From Aurifilum marmelostoma (lineage: Eukaryota > Ascomycota > Sordariomycetes > Diaporthales > Cryphonectriaceae): a stretch of DNA of 64,000 nucleotides. The DNA is taken from contig JAMXSV010000028.1 of NCBI GenBank assembly GCA_027559495.1, positions 2,666,001 to 2,730,000 of the forward strand. The letters run 5' to 3'. Numbering within the stretch: position 1 is the stretch's first letter; the number at the start of each line of letters is the position of its first letter. Under the pieces are notes generated by a model. The model searched no databases. It was given only the letters and a program-made list of their open reading frames with translations, and had not been told where the DNA came from. Below, one piece after another: positions 23,141 through 38,423 of the stretch. The position numbers and the translations under genes were made by a program.

Positions 23141-24761
23141 TCAATATGCAGGACATCCTCCCTGGGCCCGAAGGAAAGCCAGGGAGAAGAACTCCTGCAT
23201 GGCTGTGTAGTGGAAGAGGATGCCACCGAGCACGGCAATGTGCCACAGGTTGTGGCTGCCGCCAAAGTAGTCAAACATACCCGGGCACCACCTCTCGGGG
23301 ACCTTTGAGGCGTAGACAAAGGCGCCAGCGACGTAGACGAACAGGGACTTTGCGATGGGGGAGTAGAATTCCCAGACGAACTCGGAGCCGCGGGTGAAGC
23401 TCAGCTGCAGGATAGGGAGGAAGCCGGTGGCGCCGAGGCCGATGAAGAAGGCGACGCGGGCCCATGCCATGTCGGAGCGGTTGAAGGTGGGATTCCAAGG
23501 CAGGATGACGCCGGCGATGCCCAGCACGGCGGTGGCAGCCATGTAGGTCCAGCGGCTGGCGGGCTCGCAGTAGAAGGCGGTGTACTCGGTGGTCATGATG
23601 GAGGCGGCGATGAGGAGGGAGATGCCCGTGTAGTCGACGCAGGCAAAGGTGGAGACGAGGTGGACGTCGGTGATGGCGTTCATGGTGTGCCAGATGGTGC
23701 TGCAGACGAGGCACTGGCAGGCGGCGAAGAAGAACATGGCGGCGATGAGGACGTCGGCGTTGGTGGAGAGGTGGAAGTTGATGGAGGTCGGGTAGAAGTA
23801 AAAGGCCACGGCCAGGATGAGGACGAGCCCAAGGGCGTGCGACCAGATGTTGACCAGCTCGTTGGACACTGCGAATGCGGAGCGGATGCAACCCGAGTAC
23901 GACTCCCGGAAGCGATAACCCCGGAGGATGTGCGGGTTGACGCGCCAGGGCACAGGGAGGTCCTCGTAGTGAATGAGGCCGTGCTCGCGGGCCCGCTGCA
24001 CGGCGCGCTGGATCGTCTCCTCGAGGCCCTCAGCGGCGTGTCTGGCGCCTCGTATCCCCTCCTCCACCACCCCTCGGGCCGACGAGATAACCTGCCTGCC
24101 CTCGGCACGCATGATCTCGGCGGCGTCGGCCATGCCCGCCAGGGAGCGCTCGCGGAACTTGGCGGCGCGGGTCTCAAAGTCGGACAGCATGCCGTCCAGC
24201 AGCTCTATGGACACGCGGGCCTTATCCACGGTCGAGTCGGCAGCCCCCAGGGCGTCGTGGTAGCGTGTCTCGAGGGTCTCGACCATAACGTGGAAGCGAC
24301 GGCGGCCCTCGCCCAGCACCTCCTCCGAGACCTGCGAGCACCGCGACCGGACCGTCTGCAGGGTGTTATAGGCGCGGGCGAGGGTGGTATCGAAATGGAG
24401 GTCTGAGTAGCTCTCGAGGAGGTCGAGGCGGCGCTCGAGCTCGGAAAGGAAGAGGTCGACCTGGAAATCGGGAGAAAGAGGTCGGATGTCAGCGGGAGGA
24501 AAGGGCTTCTCGTCGTGGTCGAGGCATTCTGACGGGCATGGAGAATTGACTGACCTTGAGCATGACTGCCTCTTCACCCTCCATGAAAGATGCCACCATC
24601 GATTTCCTCCTCTGAAGAGCGAAGTTGGAGTGTCTCCTCCTCCTCATATCTGGTCTGGGCTCGGTGCCAGAAGCCTGCGCCATGTCCTCGGCAGTCTCGT
24701 CGCCAGCCCGTAGGCTACACGGCGAGGAGCACGGAGCCATGCTCAATGTCGACTCCATCAT
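23141..24761 (-). CDS. PAQR/HlyIII-family seven-helix membrane protein, Izh3-like
   Basis: There are two exons, 24761-24555 and 24460-23141, with an intron at 24461-24554 (GTCAGT to TTCCAG, phase 0). The product is 508 aa. About 230 N-terminal residues are soluble and helical with heptad-like stretches (FLSELERRLDLLESY onwards). They precede NPHILRGYR, the conserved PAQR entry segment, and NELVNIWSHALG. Seven hydrophobic helices follow. The family's metal-site motifs are present: Ser and His in STIWHTM, Asp in FACVDYTG, and the HxxxH-type pair in GGSHNLWHI near the C-terminus. The family includes adiponectin receptors and yeast Izh proteins, linked to zinc, sterol and ceramide metabolism; the long N-terminal part is typical of Izh3. 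A second ATG follows the first directly, so the exact first residue is uncertain. It is divergent from the THOC5 gene, 1.8 kb away. Confidence 0.92.
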
Positions 24762-26531
24762 GACTGAAATAGAAGAGAAAAAGGGGAAAAAGAATAAAAG
24801 AAAAGGAAGGGAAAAAAAAAACAGTCGTGCCTGTCAGCTCTGTCTAGCGGTTGCGACGGCGGCACAAAGGCTGAGAGAGAAAGTGACGTCTCGTACGAAA
24901 GTCAGACAGACCTCCCGTCTTCACATGTATGTAGATTTGTCACCACCGCGGTCCTGGCCTCGAGAGGGAGAGCGATCAATTGGCTGGTTTGCAGACACAA
25001 AACGTCGGCCTGGGGAAAGCCAATCGAGGTGTCATACAAGTCTCGAGATTCCCTTCGGTCAGAGATGATTTTCTAGTAACTAGAAATCCACATTGTAATC
25101 TGTAGAAAGGGGGACGTTTCTCCCGTTTCTCGGGAGGATGGCGAGGGAAATTGAGAGTGCCGGAGTCAGCGCTACTCCGGATTTGCGGAGGCCTATTTTT
25201 TTTGGCCCCTCAGCGCCTTGTCCTCCCGAGGTTCGGCCCTCTCAACGTTGTAGTCGCTGGGGTTGTCTAGACAGGTTTGTTGAGAGCCCCGAAACATACT
25301 CCACCGGTGGCAGCTTTGACTTTCACCCTGAGAGAAGAAGGATAATTGAATGAAATGAACAAGTGTAGTCCTCGATGACAAGTATATCCTGCCTTACCGT
25401 CTTGTCCACTTGTATTCTTTTGCAACGAGTCTGTCTACAATCTGATCCCTTGGTAGTATCTCCAGAGATCCAGTTGGGCGTGTTCTGCAATCGACTACGT
25501 AGCCCAGCCTCGAGTGAACTGGACTCGCTGTCTCTGTCAGGATTGACTTCCCCGCGTCTTTTTCGTCAGGGAAACACAATTCCAGAAATGATTTCCATAG
25601 AGATTCCCTGCGCAGTATGCATGTTGGACGAAATCGGCGACGAGGATCAAGTGAATACCCCATCTAGGGGTGGGGCATGATGGACATATATGCAGGGCGT
25701 GCAGCACTGCGCTGCGTGCTGTGTACTTTAAGTTGAAGGGATCCTCGGGCATTCGCCCTCAAAAGAAAGACGCGGAAGAGGCCCAGCCGACGACGAACCA
25801 GTCTCTAACGTGCTCTCGCCGTCATCGCTTTGAGAGCCACCGAGTATCTATCTGTACTGCCCTGGCTAGTCTCTGGCAATCTACCTTGTCAGGTCCATCC
25901 TTGATCCCATTGTCCGATTCACTTTCGATCCACACACTCTGGTACTTACAAGTAGTGCCACCCACCACCGCATTCGTTTTCGGCCGAGCTGTACCAGTAT
26001 TGTCTCAAGCTTCACCAGCCTGCCATGCCTGACTCCAGTCTAGTGTGTCGCCGATGGGAAGAGACCAACCACTTTCTTTGCAGGGCATCTCTTGAAACAA
26101 TGCTCTTGCACAGCAGTAGTCCAGTAGTGTTCGGGGCCAAAAGAGTTCTTTGTGAGAAGAATTGGATGGTTTTGCTAAGTACCACAAAAGAGGAGGCCAC
26201 TTCCGTTTTGGGCCACACACTTTCGACATCTAAGGGTCGCTTTGGAGGGGCAAAGGGTTGCAGGGGACCCTAGTGCCTACCTGAATGACCTGCAGATTGC
26301 GCTTGCCGGCCGCCAACATCTTTGACATTTGTACATACTATGTACTGTAGTATCCCAGAGATTGAAGCATGGTCTCTCGCCATCCAAACCACCACCAAAG
26401 TAATACAGAGACGCTCTCGCTCGCACACTCCCAAACACACGCACGCATTCAGATACTACAACAGCAGCAACAACAACAGCAATAACCAATTTATTCTCAA
26501 ATAAAACGAAGCAACCCACTGCCAGATCAAC
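24762..26531. other. Divergent promoter region between PAQR gene and THOC5
   Basis: No gene is supportable. Near 24762 the sequence is A/G-rich on the plus strand (a pyrimidine leader for the PAQR gene). Before 26532 it is CA/AAC-rich, as in a leader. Short open frames in between have no features. Confidence 0.5.
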
Positions 26532-27356
26532 ATGACAATCGACGCAATAGTCACCGACCCAGCCCTGCGCTCCTTTCTCCAGACCTCTCAGAATGCCCGC
26601 GAACAGGCCCTCAGCCTCGCCGACAAGCTCGCCGCCACCTCCAGCCCGGACGCCCCGCCCCTGACCGCCGAGCGTCAGGTCGAACTGTCCAAGGAACAAA
26701 AGCTGCTGACCACAAATCTGTCCTACCTGCGCGGCCTGCACCGCTCCGCCTATATGGGCGCCCGCGACACAAAAGCTCAGACCGCAGAGGCCAGGCAGGA
26801 GGTGGACGTGCTGCACCTGCAGCTGCAGAACCTGTACTACGAGCAGGCGCACCTCCAGGGCGAGATTGCCGCCTGTGAAAGCTACGAGTACGTTGGTAGT
26901 TGCTATTTTGGTTGCCGACTGCCGCAACAGGATATACATATATACATTTGAGATATGATGACGGCTGACGCGCCAGCTCCGGGACAGTCACGAGTACCAA
27001 AAGCTTCCCCTCATCCCCATCGAGGAGTTCCTCGCCAAGCACCCCGAGCATGCAGACCAGGACGATGAGAACACCCTGATGGTGGCCCGCATCGAAGATG
27101 AGCGCGCTGAGCGGGAGGCCCTCGAGCAGCAGCGCCAGGAGCTGCTCAAGAGGAAGCAGAAGCTCATCGCAGAGAACAAGAAGCGCAGGGAGGATCTGGC
27201 CAATCTGGACAACGATCTGGAGAAATTTATAGATGTGAGTGAAGAAATGCCCCGGTTTGGGGGTTGCAGTGCTGGAGGCGAGGGTTATCGCTAACGTCTG
27301 GATGATTTACCTAGGCCGCAAAACCGATTCAGAAGACTTTCGAGAAGGTGGTCTGA
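26532..27356 (+). CDS. THOC5: THO complex subunit THOC5-like protein
   Basis: There are three exons: 26532-26887, 26988-27234 and 27315-27356. The introns are 100 and 80 nt; the first uses donor GTACGT and acceptor GGACAG, which restores the frame. The product is 214 aa. The central pattern LQNLYYEQAHLQGEIAACESYDHEYQKLPLIPIEEFL is the THOC5 (Fms-interacting protein) signature, followed by a long charged coiled coil (EDERAEREALEQQRQELLKRK onwards). THO couples transcription elongation with packaging and export of mRNA in the nucleus. Animal THOC5 is about three times longer; this protein matches only the N-terminal coiled-coil part. The last exon is just 42 nt (AAKPIQKTFEKVV), so the 3' end is the least certain part. 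Confidence 0.88.
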
Positions 27357-29830
27357 GATCCGCGAAATCGCAAGACCTGCATTATACTCGGAAAACACTC
27401 AAGCGGACGGAGACTCATAACCACGAGCCGGGCGAACATGAATATGTTCGTAGCGCGACACAGGCCTCCGTTACACTGCGCCTGCCTGGTGCCTGATCTC
27501 CGAAACAACTTCGTCGACTGCCTGGCACGATGACACAGCTCGAAGAGAAGCCTAGAGCATTCGTTGCGCACTTGGCTTCACAACGTCATATTGGGTTTGG
27601 CGCAGGGGAAGTTTTGTCGCATTGCACAAGACCCCAGGAGACTTCGTTGTGCAGACAAGTCTCCAGTCTCCGCAACTACGCTGCGTGTCTGATAAGATGA
27701 CACAGATACGCAATATGAGGGCGAGACTAAGGTGTTCACAGAGAGCTGGCAGACGTCCTAGCTCTGGAGCAACAGCCTTGCCTCAAGGACTCGCCGATGA
27801 AAGGAGACAAGACATAATGAGAAGTTTGGGTTGGCACAAGATCAAAGGGGTGAGAGGAAAAGAGAGCACAGATAGGTAGCGGATGACATTGCCACCCGTC
27901 GTATCTCATTTAGCTTAGCAGGCCCGTAGGTCAACATCAGGGCAAATGCATGATTGCCACACCTGGCTCGGATCCCTTTGTGGTCGAGGATTGAATAGGA
28001 TGGTTTTTGGTGACACTTTCTGCCTTGTGCACAAAGAACATATGTATCTCTCCCACTATTTGGGGTTTTTTATATGTAATCCAACATTTCGTGCTGCGGA
28101 TTGCAAGAGAAAACTTTGTCCCAGGACCAGTTATTCTGACCTTTTTTGAGATGAGGGTTATCACTCTCCCAGTACACAACAGTGTATCATCACAGTGCAC
28201 ATGCTTCGAAACCTCAAAGAGAAACACATGAAAATGAGGGTCAAGTACTTATGTCATAGAACAAAGCCCATGTCCTCTCCCCAACTTGATATGAACAACC
28301 TCTAGCTCGGAAAGCAAGACTTTACTGAACTACTCAGATCTTATCTCGAGGCCACTCGTCCAGAGTGTTGCCAAACGCATGAGTAAGTACCCAGACCTAT
28401 ATTGACCTAGAAAGAAAGTCTACACTTTGCTGCTCATTCGGCAGCATGTACATATACATATATATACATATACAGAGTATGAAGTAGTCGGGAAAAAGAT
28501 CAACAACCCCTCTCTAGGAAAGAATTCACCCGGCCACCCCCCCCCTCTCCTCCCCGCCGCCCACAACGGCAGATAATGTACTCTCCCCGGGTCCGGGGCC
28601 CCGCATGGGGTTGAACTTATCTTGCCGGGATAGGGGGGACCCAAAAAAAAAAGAAGAAGAAGAAAAGAAGGGCGGAGAAAGAAAAAAAAAAGGAAAGGAT
28701 GGGCGTGGGGGTGGGGGTGTCACGGGGAGGAGTGAGTGTATGCACATCGATCAAGCCACCAAAAGGGGACGGAGCAAACTTTCTTTTCAGGGCCTCTTGT
28801 CTTGTATTCTCGGTCTGAGTGTCAACGAGAGAAGGGGGGGGGGGGATATCAGAAAAGCCACATTATGCTTTCTTACCTGAACCCCCTGGTCCTCTTAGTC
28901 CATCTTCCTGGGCCTCAGGTCGAGATGGAAAAAGCAAAAAAATAATAAAACAAAGGCCAAGAGCTGGAAAAAAAGCCCCCCCCCTACCCCCCGAAATTCA
29001 GCAAGGCTAGAGAAAGAGAGTGACGCAACGAGTGCAAGGCACTACAGTACCATGCCGCATCCCGAGAACCGTAGCACGAAACGTACCCTTGGCTCGCCCT
29101 CTGGGCATCCTTTTTTATCAGCCCACTCGTCATCACGATCGCTATACGCGCCCACGCCTAACTAGACAATTGAAACAAGAAAAGTAAAAAGAGTAAAAGG
29201 GGCGAGGGAAAAGAGAGATAAGGAAATGTCTTGGCGGATGCAATCATCAATCATCCTAGTGATGAGGAACTTCTATTCTTCCCTCTCCCCTTAAAGGCGA
29301 TAGAGCCAGCCTCGGCGGTCTAGAGGGGGCCGGGCTGATCTTGGATTTCTTTCCCATGAGGTCAGATCGTGACGCTGGTTGTGGATCGATCGGGATTGGG
29401 AAAGGTGAGGCAACAGACTTCTGGGAACGTGTGACGATAGCGTGGAAAGAAGAGATAAGGGGGTCCGCACTCGAGACGATGATCATGCGGTTCGACTGTA
29501 TGTGAAGTTAACGATGCAATGCCAATAATGCGCACACATGGATTCTGCACAGAGGAGCCGAGGAAACCCGAGAGAGAATAAAGCATTGTGTATAGGTTAT
29601 GCCAACTTTTTTGTAGCTCAAATAAAAAAAGACCTCCCGAGGGAATAATGCAGACCTTGCGCCTATGCCAGTAGTACCCAATGAAGACAAAACCACATTT
29701 GTCTGTACGCTATATAGGGATAAGTAGACGACAGAAAAAGACAGAACAATAGTCAAGAAGATTTGGAGGGGGTGGTAAGTTGTCCACCTTCCTTCATGCG
29801 CCCGTCCAGAGCGCTCACAGCCATGTGTTC
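27357..29830. other. Convergent intergenic region between THOC5 and ammonium transporter
   Basis: No gene is supportable. It holds the 3' flanks of both genes, a purine-rich A/G tract around 28640-28730, G10 near 28835-28846, and a short (TA/CA)-type ATATAC run near 28449-28475. Open frames are short and low complexity. Confidence 0.5.
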
Positions 29831-31578
29831 CTATTGCGACTGTGAGACATCCGAGGATCCGGGTGGTGGCGGTGGGCGCTTCTCCGTCTCTGCCTCGTCG
29901 CTGCCCCTCGATGCGTTCATGTTGCTCGTCGTGGGCATCATGTTCTGGTGCTCCTCGATGCCGTGTGTGGGTATCAGCCTGTTGCTGTCGGTGTTCTGGT
30001 GCTGCTGGGCGGGGGTCCAAGCAAGGAAGTCTCGGCGCACTTCGACGTAGTCGTAGGCTGTAAAAGAGAAGGTCACTGTTAGCCACAACCTCAAAGAAAA
30101 ATTGACGAGACAAGAACAGATCGTTTGGAAGGGGGTAAGCACATACCGAACTCGCCGTGCTGGTCGTCGTCCATACCCAACAACTCAGCCTCTTCGCTGG
30201 CTCGGAGGTGCAGGCCCGGGATGATGTCGACAATCTTGGCAATAATGGCAGACATGACAAAGGCGTAGGCGGTGCAGGCCACAATGTAGGCGATCTGGAT
30301 GTACAGCTGCTTGTAGTTGTGGTTGAGCCAGCCCCCGTTGATGATGCCCGTGTTCACGCCGTCGAGGCCGATAATGTAGTCGGCGGCGAACAGGGCGTTG
30401 AAGATCAGGCCGACCATGCCGCCGACAGCGTGCTCGGCGAAGACATCGAGGGAGTCGTCGATGCCGACCAGGAACTTGATCTTGGTGGCAAAGTTACAGC
30501 AGATGCCAGTCACCACGCCGAGGATGATGGAGGCCCAGGGCGTGATGAAACCAGAGGCCGGGGTGGCGGACACGAGGCCCGAGATGGTGCCAGAGCACCA
30601 GCCGACGAGAGACCACTTGCGGGCCAGGCGGAAATCGAGGAGACACCAGGTCATGGCGGCGAACATGGCCGTCAGGCACGAGTTCCAGCAGGCCATGGTG
30701 GCGCGGAGGTTGGCACCAAAGGCAGAGCCGCCGTTGAATCCGAGCCAGCCAAACCAGAGGAGGATGGTGCCCAGGAGGATCAGGGAAATGTTGTGAGGGC
30801 GGAAGTTGAGCATCATCTTCTCGTTGCGGCGGCCCAGCACCCAAGAGTAGGCCAGCGCGGACATACCGGAGCCGATCTCGACGGGGCCTCCACCGGCGTA
30901 GTCCAGGACGCCGTAGTTGAAGCCCCAGCCGTTGACGTTCCACACCCAGCAGGCGATGGGGCAGTAGACCAGGGTGGCCCAGAAGAAGGTGAAGACCATG
31001 GCAGGGAGCACACGACCGCGCTCAGCCGTGGCGCCGACCACGAGGGCGGCCGTCACGGCGCAGAACTGCATCTGGTAGAACGAGTAAAGCAGCTCTGGGA
31101 TCAGGGGCGAGCCTGGCGAGGGCACGGCGAGCGTGTTCATGAGGCCAAAGTGGTGCAGGTCGCCGATGAAGCCGCTGGTGCCGGTCGAGCTGAAGGCCAG
31201 CGAGTAGCCCCAAAAGTACCACTGGAAGACGATGACGGAAAAGGACATCATGGTGACCCAGATGAGCGAGAGGGCGGATTTTCGGCGGGCCAGTCCAGAG
31301 TAGAGGAAGGAGATGCCAGGTACCATGATGAGCACCATACACGAGGCCACGATGATGAAGGCCTGGTCGCCCGACTGGTACCATTGGTTCAGGTTTGTGG
31401 TGGCTAGACGGGAAGAAAGAGAGCGAGGAGGCAATCGTCAGTCGAACCATTCACAGTCTCGAACACCCCACCCAATGCACCATCGCATCATCTGTGGAAG
31501 CAACATACCGCCATCACCACCAGTCTCATCGTTGGTGCCATTGAAAACAGCTGGGGCTCCAACCCAGGAGTACGACAT
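29831..31578 (-). CDS. mep: Amt/Mep-family ammonium transporter, Mep1/Mep3 (MeaA) type
   Basis: There are three exons: 31578-31509, 31403-30147 and 30057-29831. The introns are 105 and 89 nt (donors both GTATGT, acceptors TCTAG and TACAG). The product is 517 aa. Eleven hydrophobic helices are readable. Family motifs include GISFLYSGLARRKSAL, the QFCAVTAALVVGATAERG region, GVLDYAGGGPVEIGSG, GWLGFNGGSA and EHAVGGMVG. The first pore histidine of the bacterial twin-His pair is replaced by Glu199 (PVEIGSG), as in yeast Mep1/Mep3 and unlike the Mep2 ammonium sensors; the second His is present. It therefore probably serves as a bulk transporter rather than a sensor. The cytosolic tail after AYDYVEVRRDFLAW is Pro/Gln/Ser-rich and encoded mostly by the last exon. 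Upstream GATA cores occur at 31977-31980 and 32033-32036, a weak hint of nitrogen control. Confidence 0.95.
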
Positions 31579-34500
31579 GGTGACTGCTGGAGAAAGAGGA
31601 GGTGGAGAGCCTCACGAAGAGGCCTGGGAAGCTTTTGATTTAGTAGTAGTTGTAGGAAAGTGCGTAGTGTGCAGATGAGGTCTGGTAGGAGGAGAAGGGA
31701 AGAGTTGAGCTTGAAGAGGAAGAAAGCGAGGAAGAAAAAGTATGGGAAGGAGAGACGAATGCGGTCTCGTCTTGTTGGGGTGGTGAGGACGTTTAGTTGC
31801 CGGAAGCGGCTTTGAAGTGTGTAAGTGCGAACGAGGCACAGCAATTGGCCTCTCAACACCTCAAAAGGGCAGTTAATTGGGGGTGAGAAGGAGAAAAGAG
31901 GAAAACGAAATAGAGAAAAAAAGAGAAGGGAAAAAAAAGGTCACCCAAGAGGCTGGGAGGGAGATGGGCGAGTTTGGATATATACCAATTAGTACAAACA
32001 GCTACGCATTTAGGGACCATGGGTGTACTTTGTATCTGCTTGGGGTGAGAGTGGGTGATCATGTCGGTGGAGACTCGCGGATGGCCAAGGCGATGGTCCC
32101 GCTGTGGGTTGCGTGGGCGACTTATACAGGGGGCTTGCTTGGGGCCCTGGGATCCGATGCAGGTGGTCGTACTATAGTACCATTATAGAGTAGTCTAAAA
32201 AAATAAAAAATAAAAAAGCGATCCAAGGCTTGTGTGTGTGCGTGTGTGTGTGTGTAGACGTTGATGGAGTCTTGGTCGAAAAATCCCCGGATTGATTTTC
32301 CCCTATGTCCTTTCAGTACTAAGCAAATTCATTGTGACGAGTGAAGAAGTTAGCCTGGGGAAGTCAAAAAGGCCAGCTCTGTTCCTCTCTCGCTGGACCA
32401 GCCAGTGCTGCTCTGCCCAGGCCAATGCTAAGCAAAGGTGCTTCTGGAACAATTCTCTCCAGGTCGAGAACGGGACAATGAAGGCCAGAGAGAGGGCTAG
32501 AGGGCGCGAGAAGGTGCGTAAGTGAGAGCTGGGGCGCGGGCTAGCGGATCGATCATCAGCGCCGAGTCTCGGTCCAAGAGGTCCTGCCCGTCGATGCCCA
32601 GGCCTTGTTGCAAACGTTCCGGTAGACGATACCGGCTGTGGTTGGACCAGCTGGCCGGCTCTAGAGCCAAAATTTTCTTTCTGGGGTAAGTAAGGCGAGG
32701 TGGTGAATAAGAAGGGTCAAGGGGAGCCACTGAGGACCGCGGCCAGGGTCACGGAATCGTTCACTCCACTGCTGTACGACAAACTCCTCTGCCGTCTGCT
32801 CCCTGCCGCTATCCCATAGTGGTAGTTAGCTAGTGCAGACAAAACAAAAGGGACGCCACGGCAGGCCGGTACAGGAGGATCCTCTGCCCAATGGGTGATG
32901 GGTGGTGGGTGGCACTGTGAAAGAGTTCCCCCACGCTGTTGATCCCCCCCGATGTACTATTCTGCCTTATTGCTATTTGCTGAAGCAATAAGGTCATGAG
33001 CCATCGATCCTTGCTGTCGCGTGCCGATTCTTCGAGTAAACTCTTGTTGCCCAGGGGAGCAGTACTGGTGCTTGTCATGGTGGTGCCTAGGCGGCCATGT
33101 GGGCTGAATTGGCTACAGTGGTCCCGAGTACGGTGGTAGCATCGTCCATAGCGGCCCAAATTTCCCCTGAATACCACTTTTGATGGCGTACTTTTGGGCT
33201 GTAAGTACCAGAAAATGAATGTACTGCGTAGCCCCATGTCGTATGGTACCTCGTCGCCAGAAGCTGTCAACCAGAGAATGGAAGGATGATTGCAAATGCA
33301 GAGGGGTTCATGCGGTGCCCACGATCCGGAGAAATCACTTCCCCCAAAAAGGACAGGGATCAACCACACAGCTGTGACGGTCGAAGTGTGGGTGTGAACT
33401 GAGGCCCCCCGTCGGTCCAGAGGGGCGAGGTCGACTATTGTGATTTCTCGTGCCTCCTTCCTGCCTTTCTTCCTGGACGCATCACTGTGGTTGACACTGC
33501 AAACATGCAACGAGTCTGGTGTTTTTTTTTTGTTTTTCAGCGTGCAGGCCAATGGGCCTGGCAGGTGGGCGGATGGAGCCATGGGGACAGTAGCTGCTTC
33601 CCGGGAAAGGAGAAGGAAGAGAGGACTAACCTCTCGTCCCTTCCTCTTGGGCCCTCCGGCGCGGAGTACCCGTCGCCTGTTGACATGCGGCTCGGTACTT
33701 GCGGTGCCCTGGTGCCTGTTGAGTGTGGAAACTTTTGCTTACTGGCTCCTACCTGCTATGGTGAACTGATGACACAGCCCACGCTCACGCCGACATCCGA
33801 CATCGCTTCTGAAGCAAGCCGTTCTGGAGTGGCCTCATCATATCTGCACTGCAACCCAACCTTTTGTTTCTTCACTCTGTTTGAGCCTTCTCTTGCCAGC
33901 GGAGACAATGGACACACATCCAAGTCCGCCCGACTGGTAGGACGGAACCTCGTGTTCATCCTCCTCGGGGCAAGGAATATTAAGAAAGAACATAAAAAAA
34001 AATAAGAAAAAAAAAATAAAAAAGGACCGGCCTATTCCTCTCGTATGCTCTCTCTCGGTCGGCTCCATGTGTTGCAGTGCGCCGCCGCGCCTTTTCAGGG
34101 TCCACTCTCCAGAATGTGGGGAACCACAGAATGTCAGACTGGGGACAGGGCTGAATCCAAGGAATAAATTACCAAATGGTTTGTCCTTTGTGTTAGCAAA
34201 ACTGCCTTTTTTTTCGCCTCAGCCAGATCTCGTCGATCATTTTTGTTCGTATCTATGTTTTTGACATATGATCCGAGAGATTACATGCAGGGACCGACAG
34301 ATGTATGTAATTCTGTACGGTCAACACCATCCTGTTCTTTCTCCAGATTGTTCCTGGAATTTCCGAGATCCGGAACCTGCTGAAAAGGCTTGGGCAACCG
34401 ATCCGACCTGGTTTGGACTCAAACCTTCAGGCAGATGAGGGTTCAGCCGGAGACCGAGCTGTACATGCGAAGGCCTTTTTATTTTTATGTTTTCCCCCTC

Positions 34501-36252
34501 CCCATCTTCTGAAAAGGGTACAACGTCGGCCAAGCGTCATAGGCTCTGGTGCCAATGCAGTTCATTCCAATTGCGGTTCAGTGAGATACAGGCCGAGGCA
34601 TTGTGTGCGTTGTGAAGAGAAAGGAAACAAGCCTGACCATCATGTGTGGTCGTACCACGAGGTCATAGCACGATAAGGGATCGTCACCTATAGTTACATG
34701 GCTGGATAAGCACAATCTGGTCTTCAAGGCCAGCTATTTGTCCCGCTTCCAGGACCAGGACGAAATGTAAATTTGTCAACATCATACAATCCTAAGCTCC
34801 CTGCCCCTTTGCGCACAATCCTGGGATTTTGCTGACATGGTTCCCCGTCGTTGTCGACAGGGAGAGAGCGCAAAACGCAGTGCCCCTCGGGCCTGACTAG
34901 GCATTCCTGGGCGGGTCTCCGCCAAGAGATAAGAACGTCTTGATGGGTCCAATGAGCTCGCATGAGATTTCTGAATGGATTCTGTCACAGCCTTCAGGGG
35001 GGGGTCCTATGCACGTGATGCCCGACGTCACCTCACTCGTCGTCACCTTTCACCTTCACCTCTCAGGTTTTGGTCGCTGGTGGCAGGCTGACCAACTGAG
35101 GTCCAGCCGCTGGATCGATCAAATGGAACTTTAGGCTTACCAAAGTGCCAGAACACTTGCGGTAGGGGTCACCACGGAACGATGAGAAACCGTCCAGGTG
35201 GAGCCCCCCAAGACTTCCATACTGCGTATGCGCTGCTGCTACTACGACGATATGCTATGATATGGAAGTTCGTATATCAAGTCAGGGACAAGGACGTGTT
35301 CCTACCACTCTGCATGTAATTCATCTTCGTTTTTGCAGCCGTTCACCCCAGAGGCCATCGCGATGTGTGCACTATATATGCTTTCAAAGCCCTGTTGCAG
35401 CGCTTTTACTTCTCTCTGCTACTTTTATATAGCGGGCCCACGTCGCTGCTTCAGCGACACATAGAGAGAGGTCACCTACTTGAAGTAGGTACTTTTGCTG
35501 TCATCAACATGCCCTGTCATCTTCGTGCCGTTTTCATCTGCCCGTGTCTCGGATCTCAGCCACCCAAATATTCAAGTTCGACCACCACAAACCCACGAAA
35601 CCATGGGATGACCGCGTACGTGTCTGCCACTTCTTGATACACGAGGTACACCTGAATATATTGAAGGTGATATACAAAACACAAACGTTTTTAATGTTAT
35701 AGCGGCTGAGCTACGGTGCTCTTCTTACGCGGGTAGGAAACGTGTAGAGAGGATATGTACACAGCGCTTGCCACACTCCTGTGTCCGCCTCACACCCTCG
35801 TCACTCGTGGTTCCCCACCTTTCTTGCAAATCTTGGATCTTTACGCTGCTAATCTGTGCTACATAACAATTTGATTTCTATGTTGGACGATTTGACTCTT
35901 GGTACGCAGTAGATTTCACAAATGACCTGTCAAAAGCCGAGTCTGGCATCAGAGAAGCTTTACGTAAGACACGCCATGGGTGTGTTTTTATCATACAGCC
36001 TGGCCCGTGCTCCTGCCTCACTCAATACAACAGCGTGTTACGGAAGTCGTGATAGCGACAAGCTCCTGCTACAATTACTGAATCTGGGTATTGTGGGTGA
36101 GACTCCACAAGGACCATCAACGCTTTGTGCTGATTCTCTCTTTTTTGGGGGGGGGGATAAACAAGCAATATATTTGATGATTTAATCATACATTTTGTCT
36201 TCTTCTCCCGACCCATCGATACTTTCCTCGATCCCCTTTTTCTTGCCACGGG
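31579..36252. other. 4.7-kb divergent region between ammonium transporter and phytase
   Basis: No gene is supportable. A 250-codon open frame at 32830-33582 (-) exists, but it has no recognisable domain, irregular composition and no supporting splice context. A TG run lies at 32231-32255, and a palindromic TACTATAGTACCA at 32170-32182. A/T homopolymers cluster near 34000-34020. CACGTG at 35012-35017 is the core bound by Pho4/NUC-1-type phosphate regulators but is 1.2 kb from the phytase start. Confidence 0.5.
32170..32182. repeat. Palindromic motif TACTATAGTACCA, copy 2
   Basis: The core GTACTATAGTAC at 32169-32180 is a perfect 12-bp palindrome. The 13-mer TACTATAGTACCA recurs exactly at 42209-42221. 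Confidence 0.55.

Positions 36253-38423
<2,171 letters not shown>

Noticed and set aside
23660..24406. A 248-codon open frame on the plus strand
   Set aside because: It is fully antisense to the PAQR gene and lacks any family motif; the minus-strand reading is clearly the real one.
30157..31407. A 416-codon open frame on the plus strand
   Set aside because: It is antisense to the ammonium transporter exon and reads as a mirror of its codon bias; the peptide is His/Glu/Asp/Gly-rich with no domain.
32830..33582. A 250-codon open frame on the minus strand
   Set aside because: There is no recognisable domain, the composition is irregular, and neighbouring frames are equally open in places; I could not support it as a gene.
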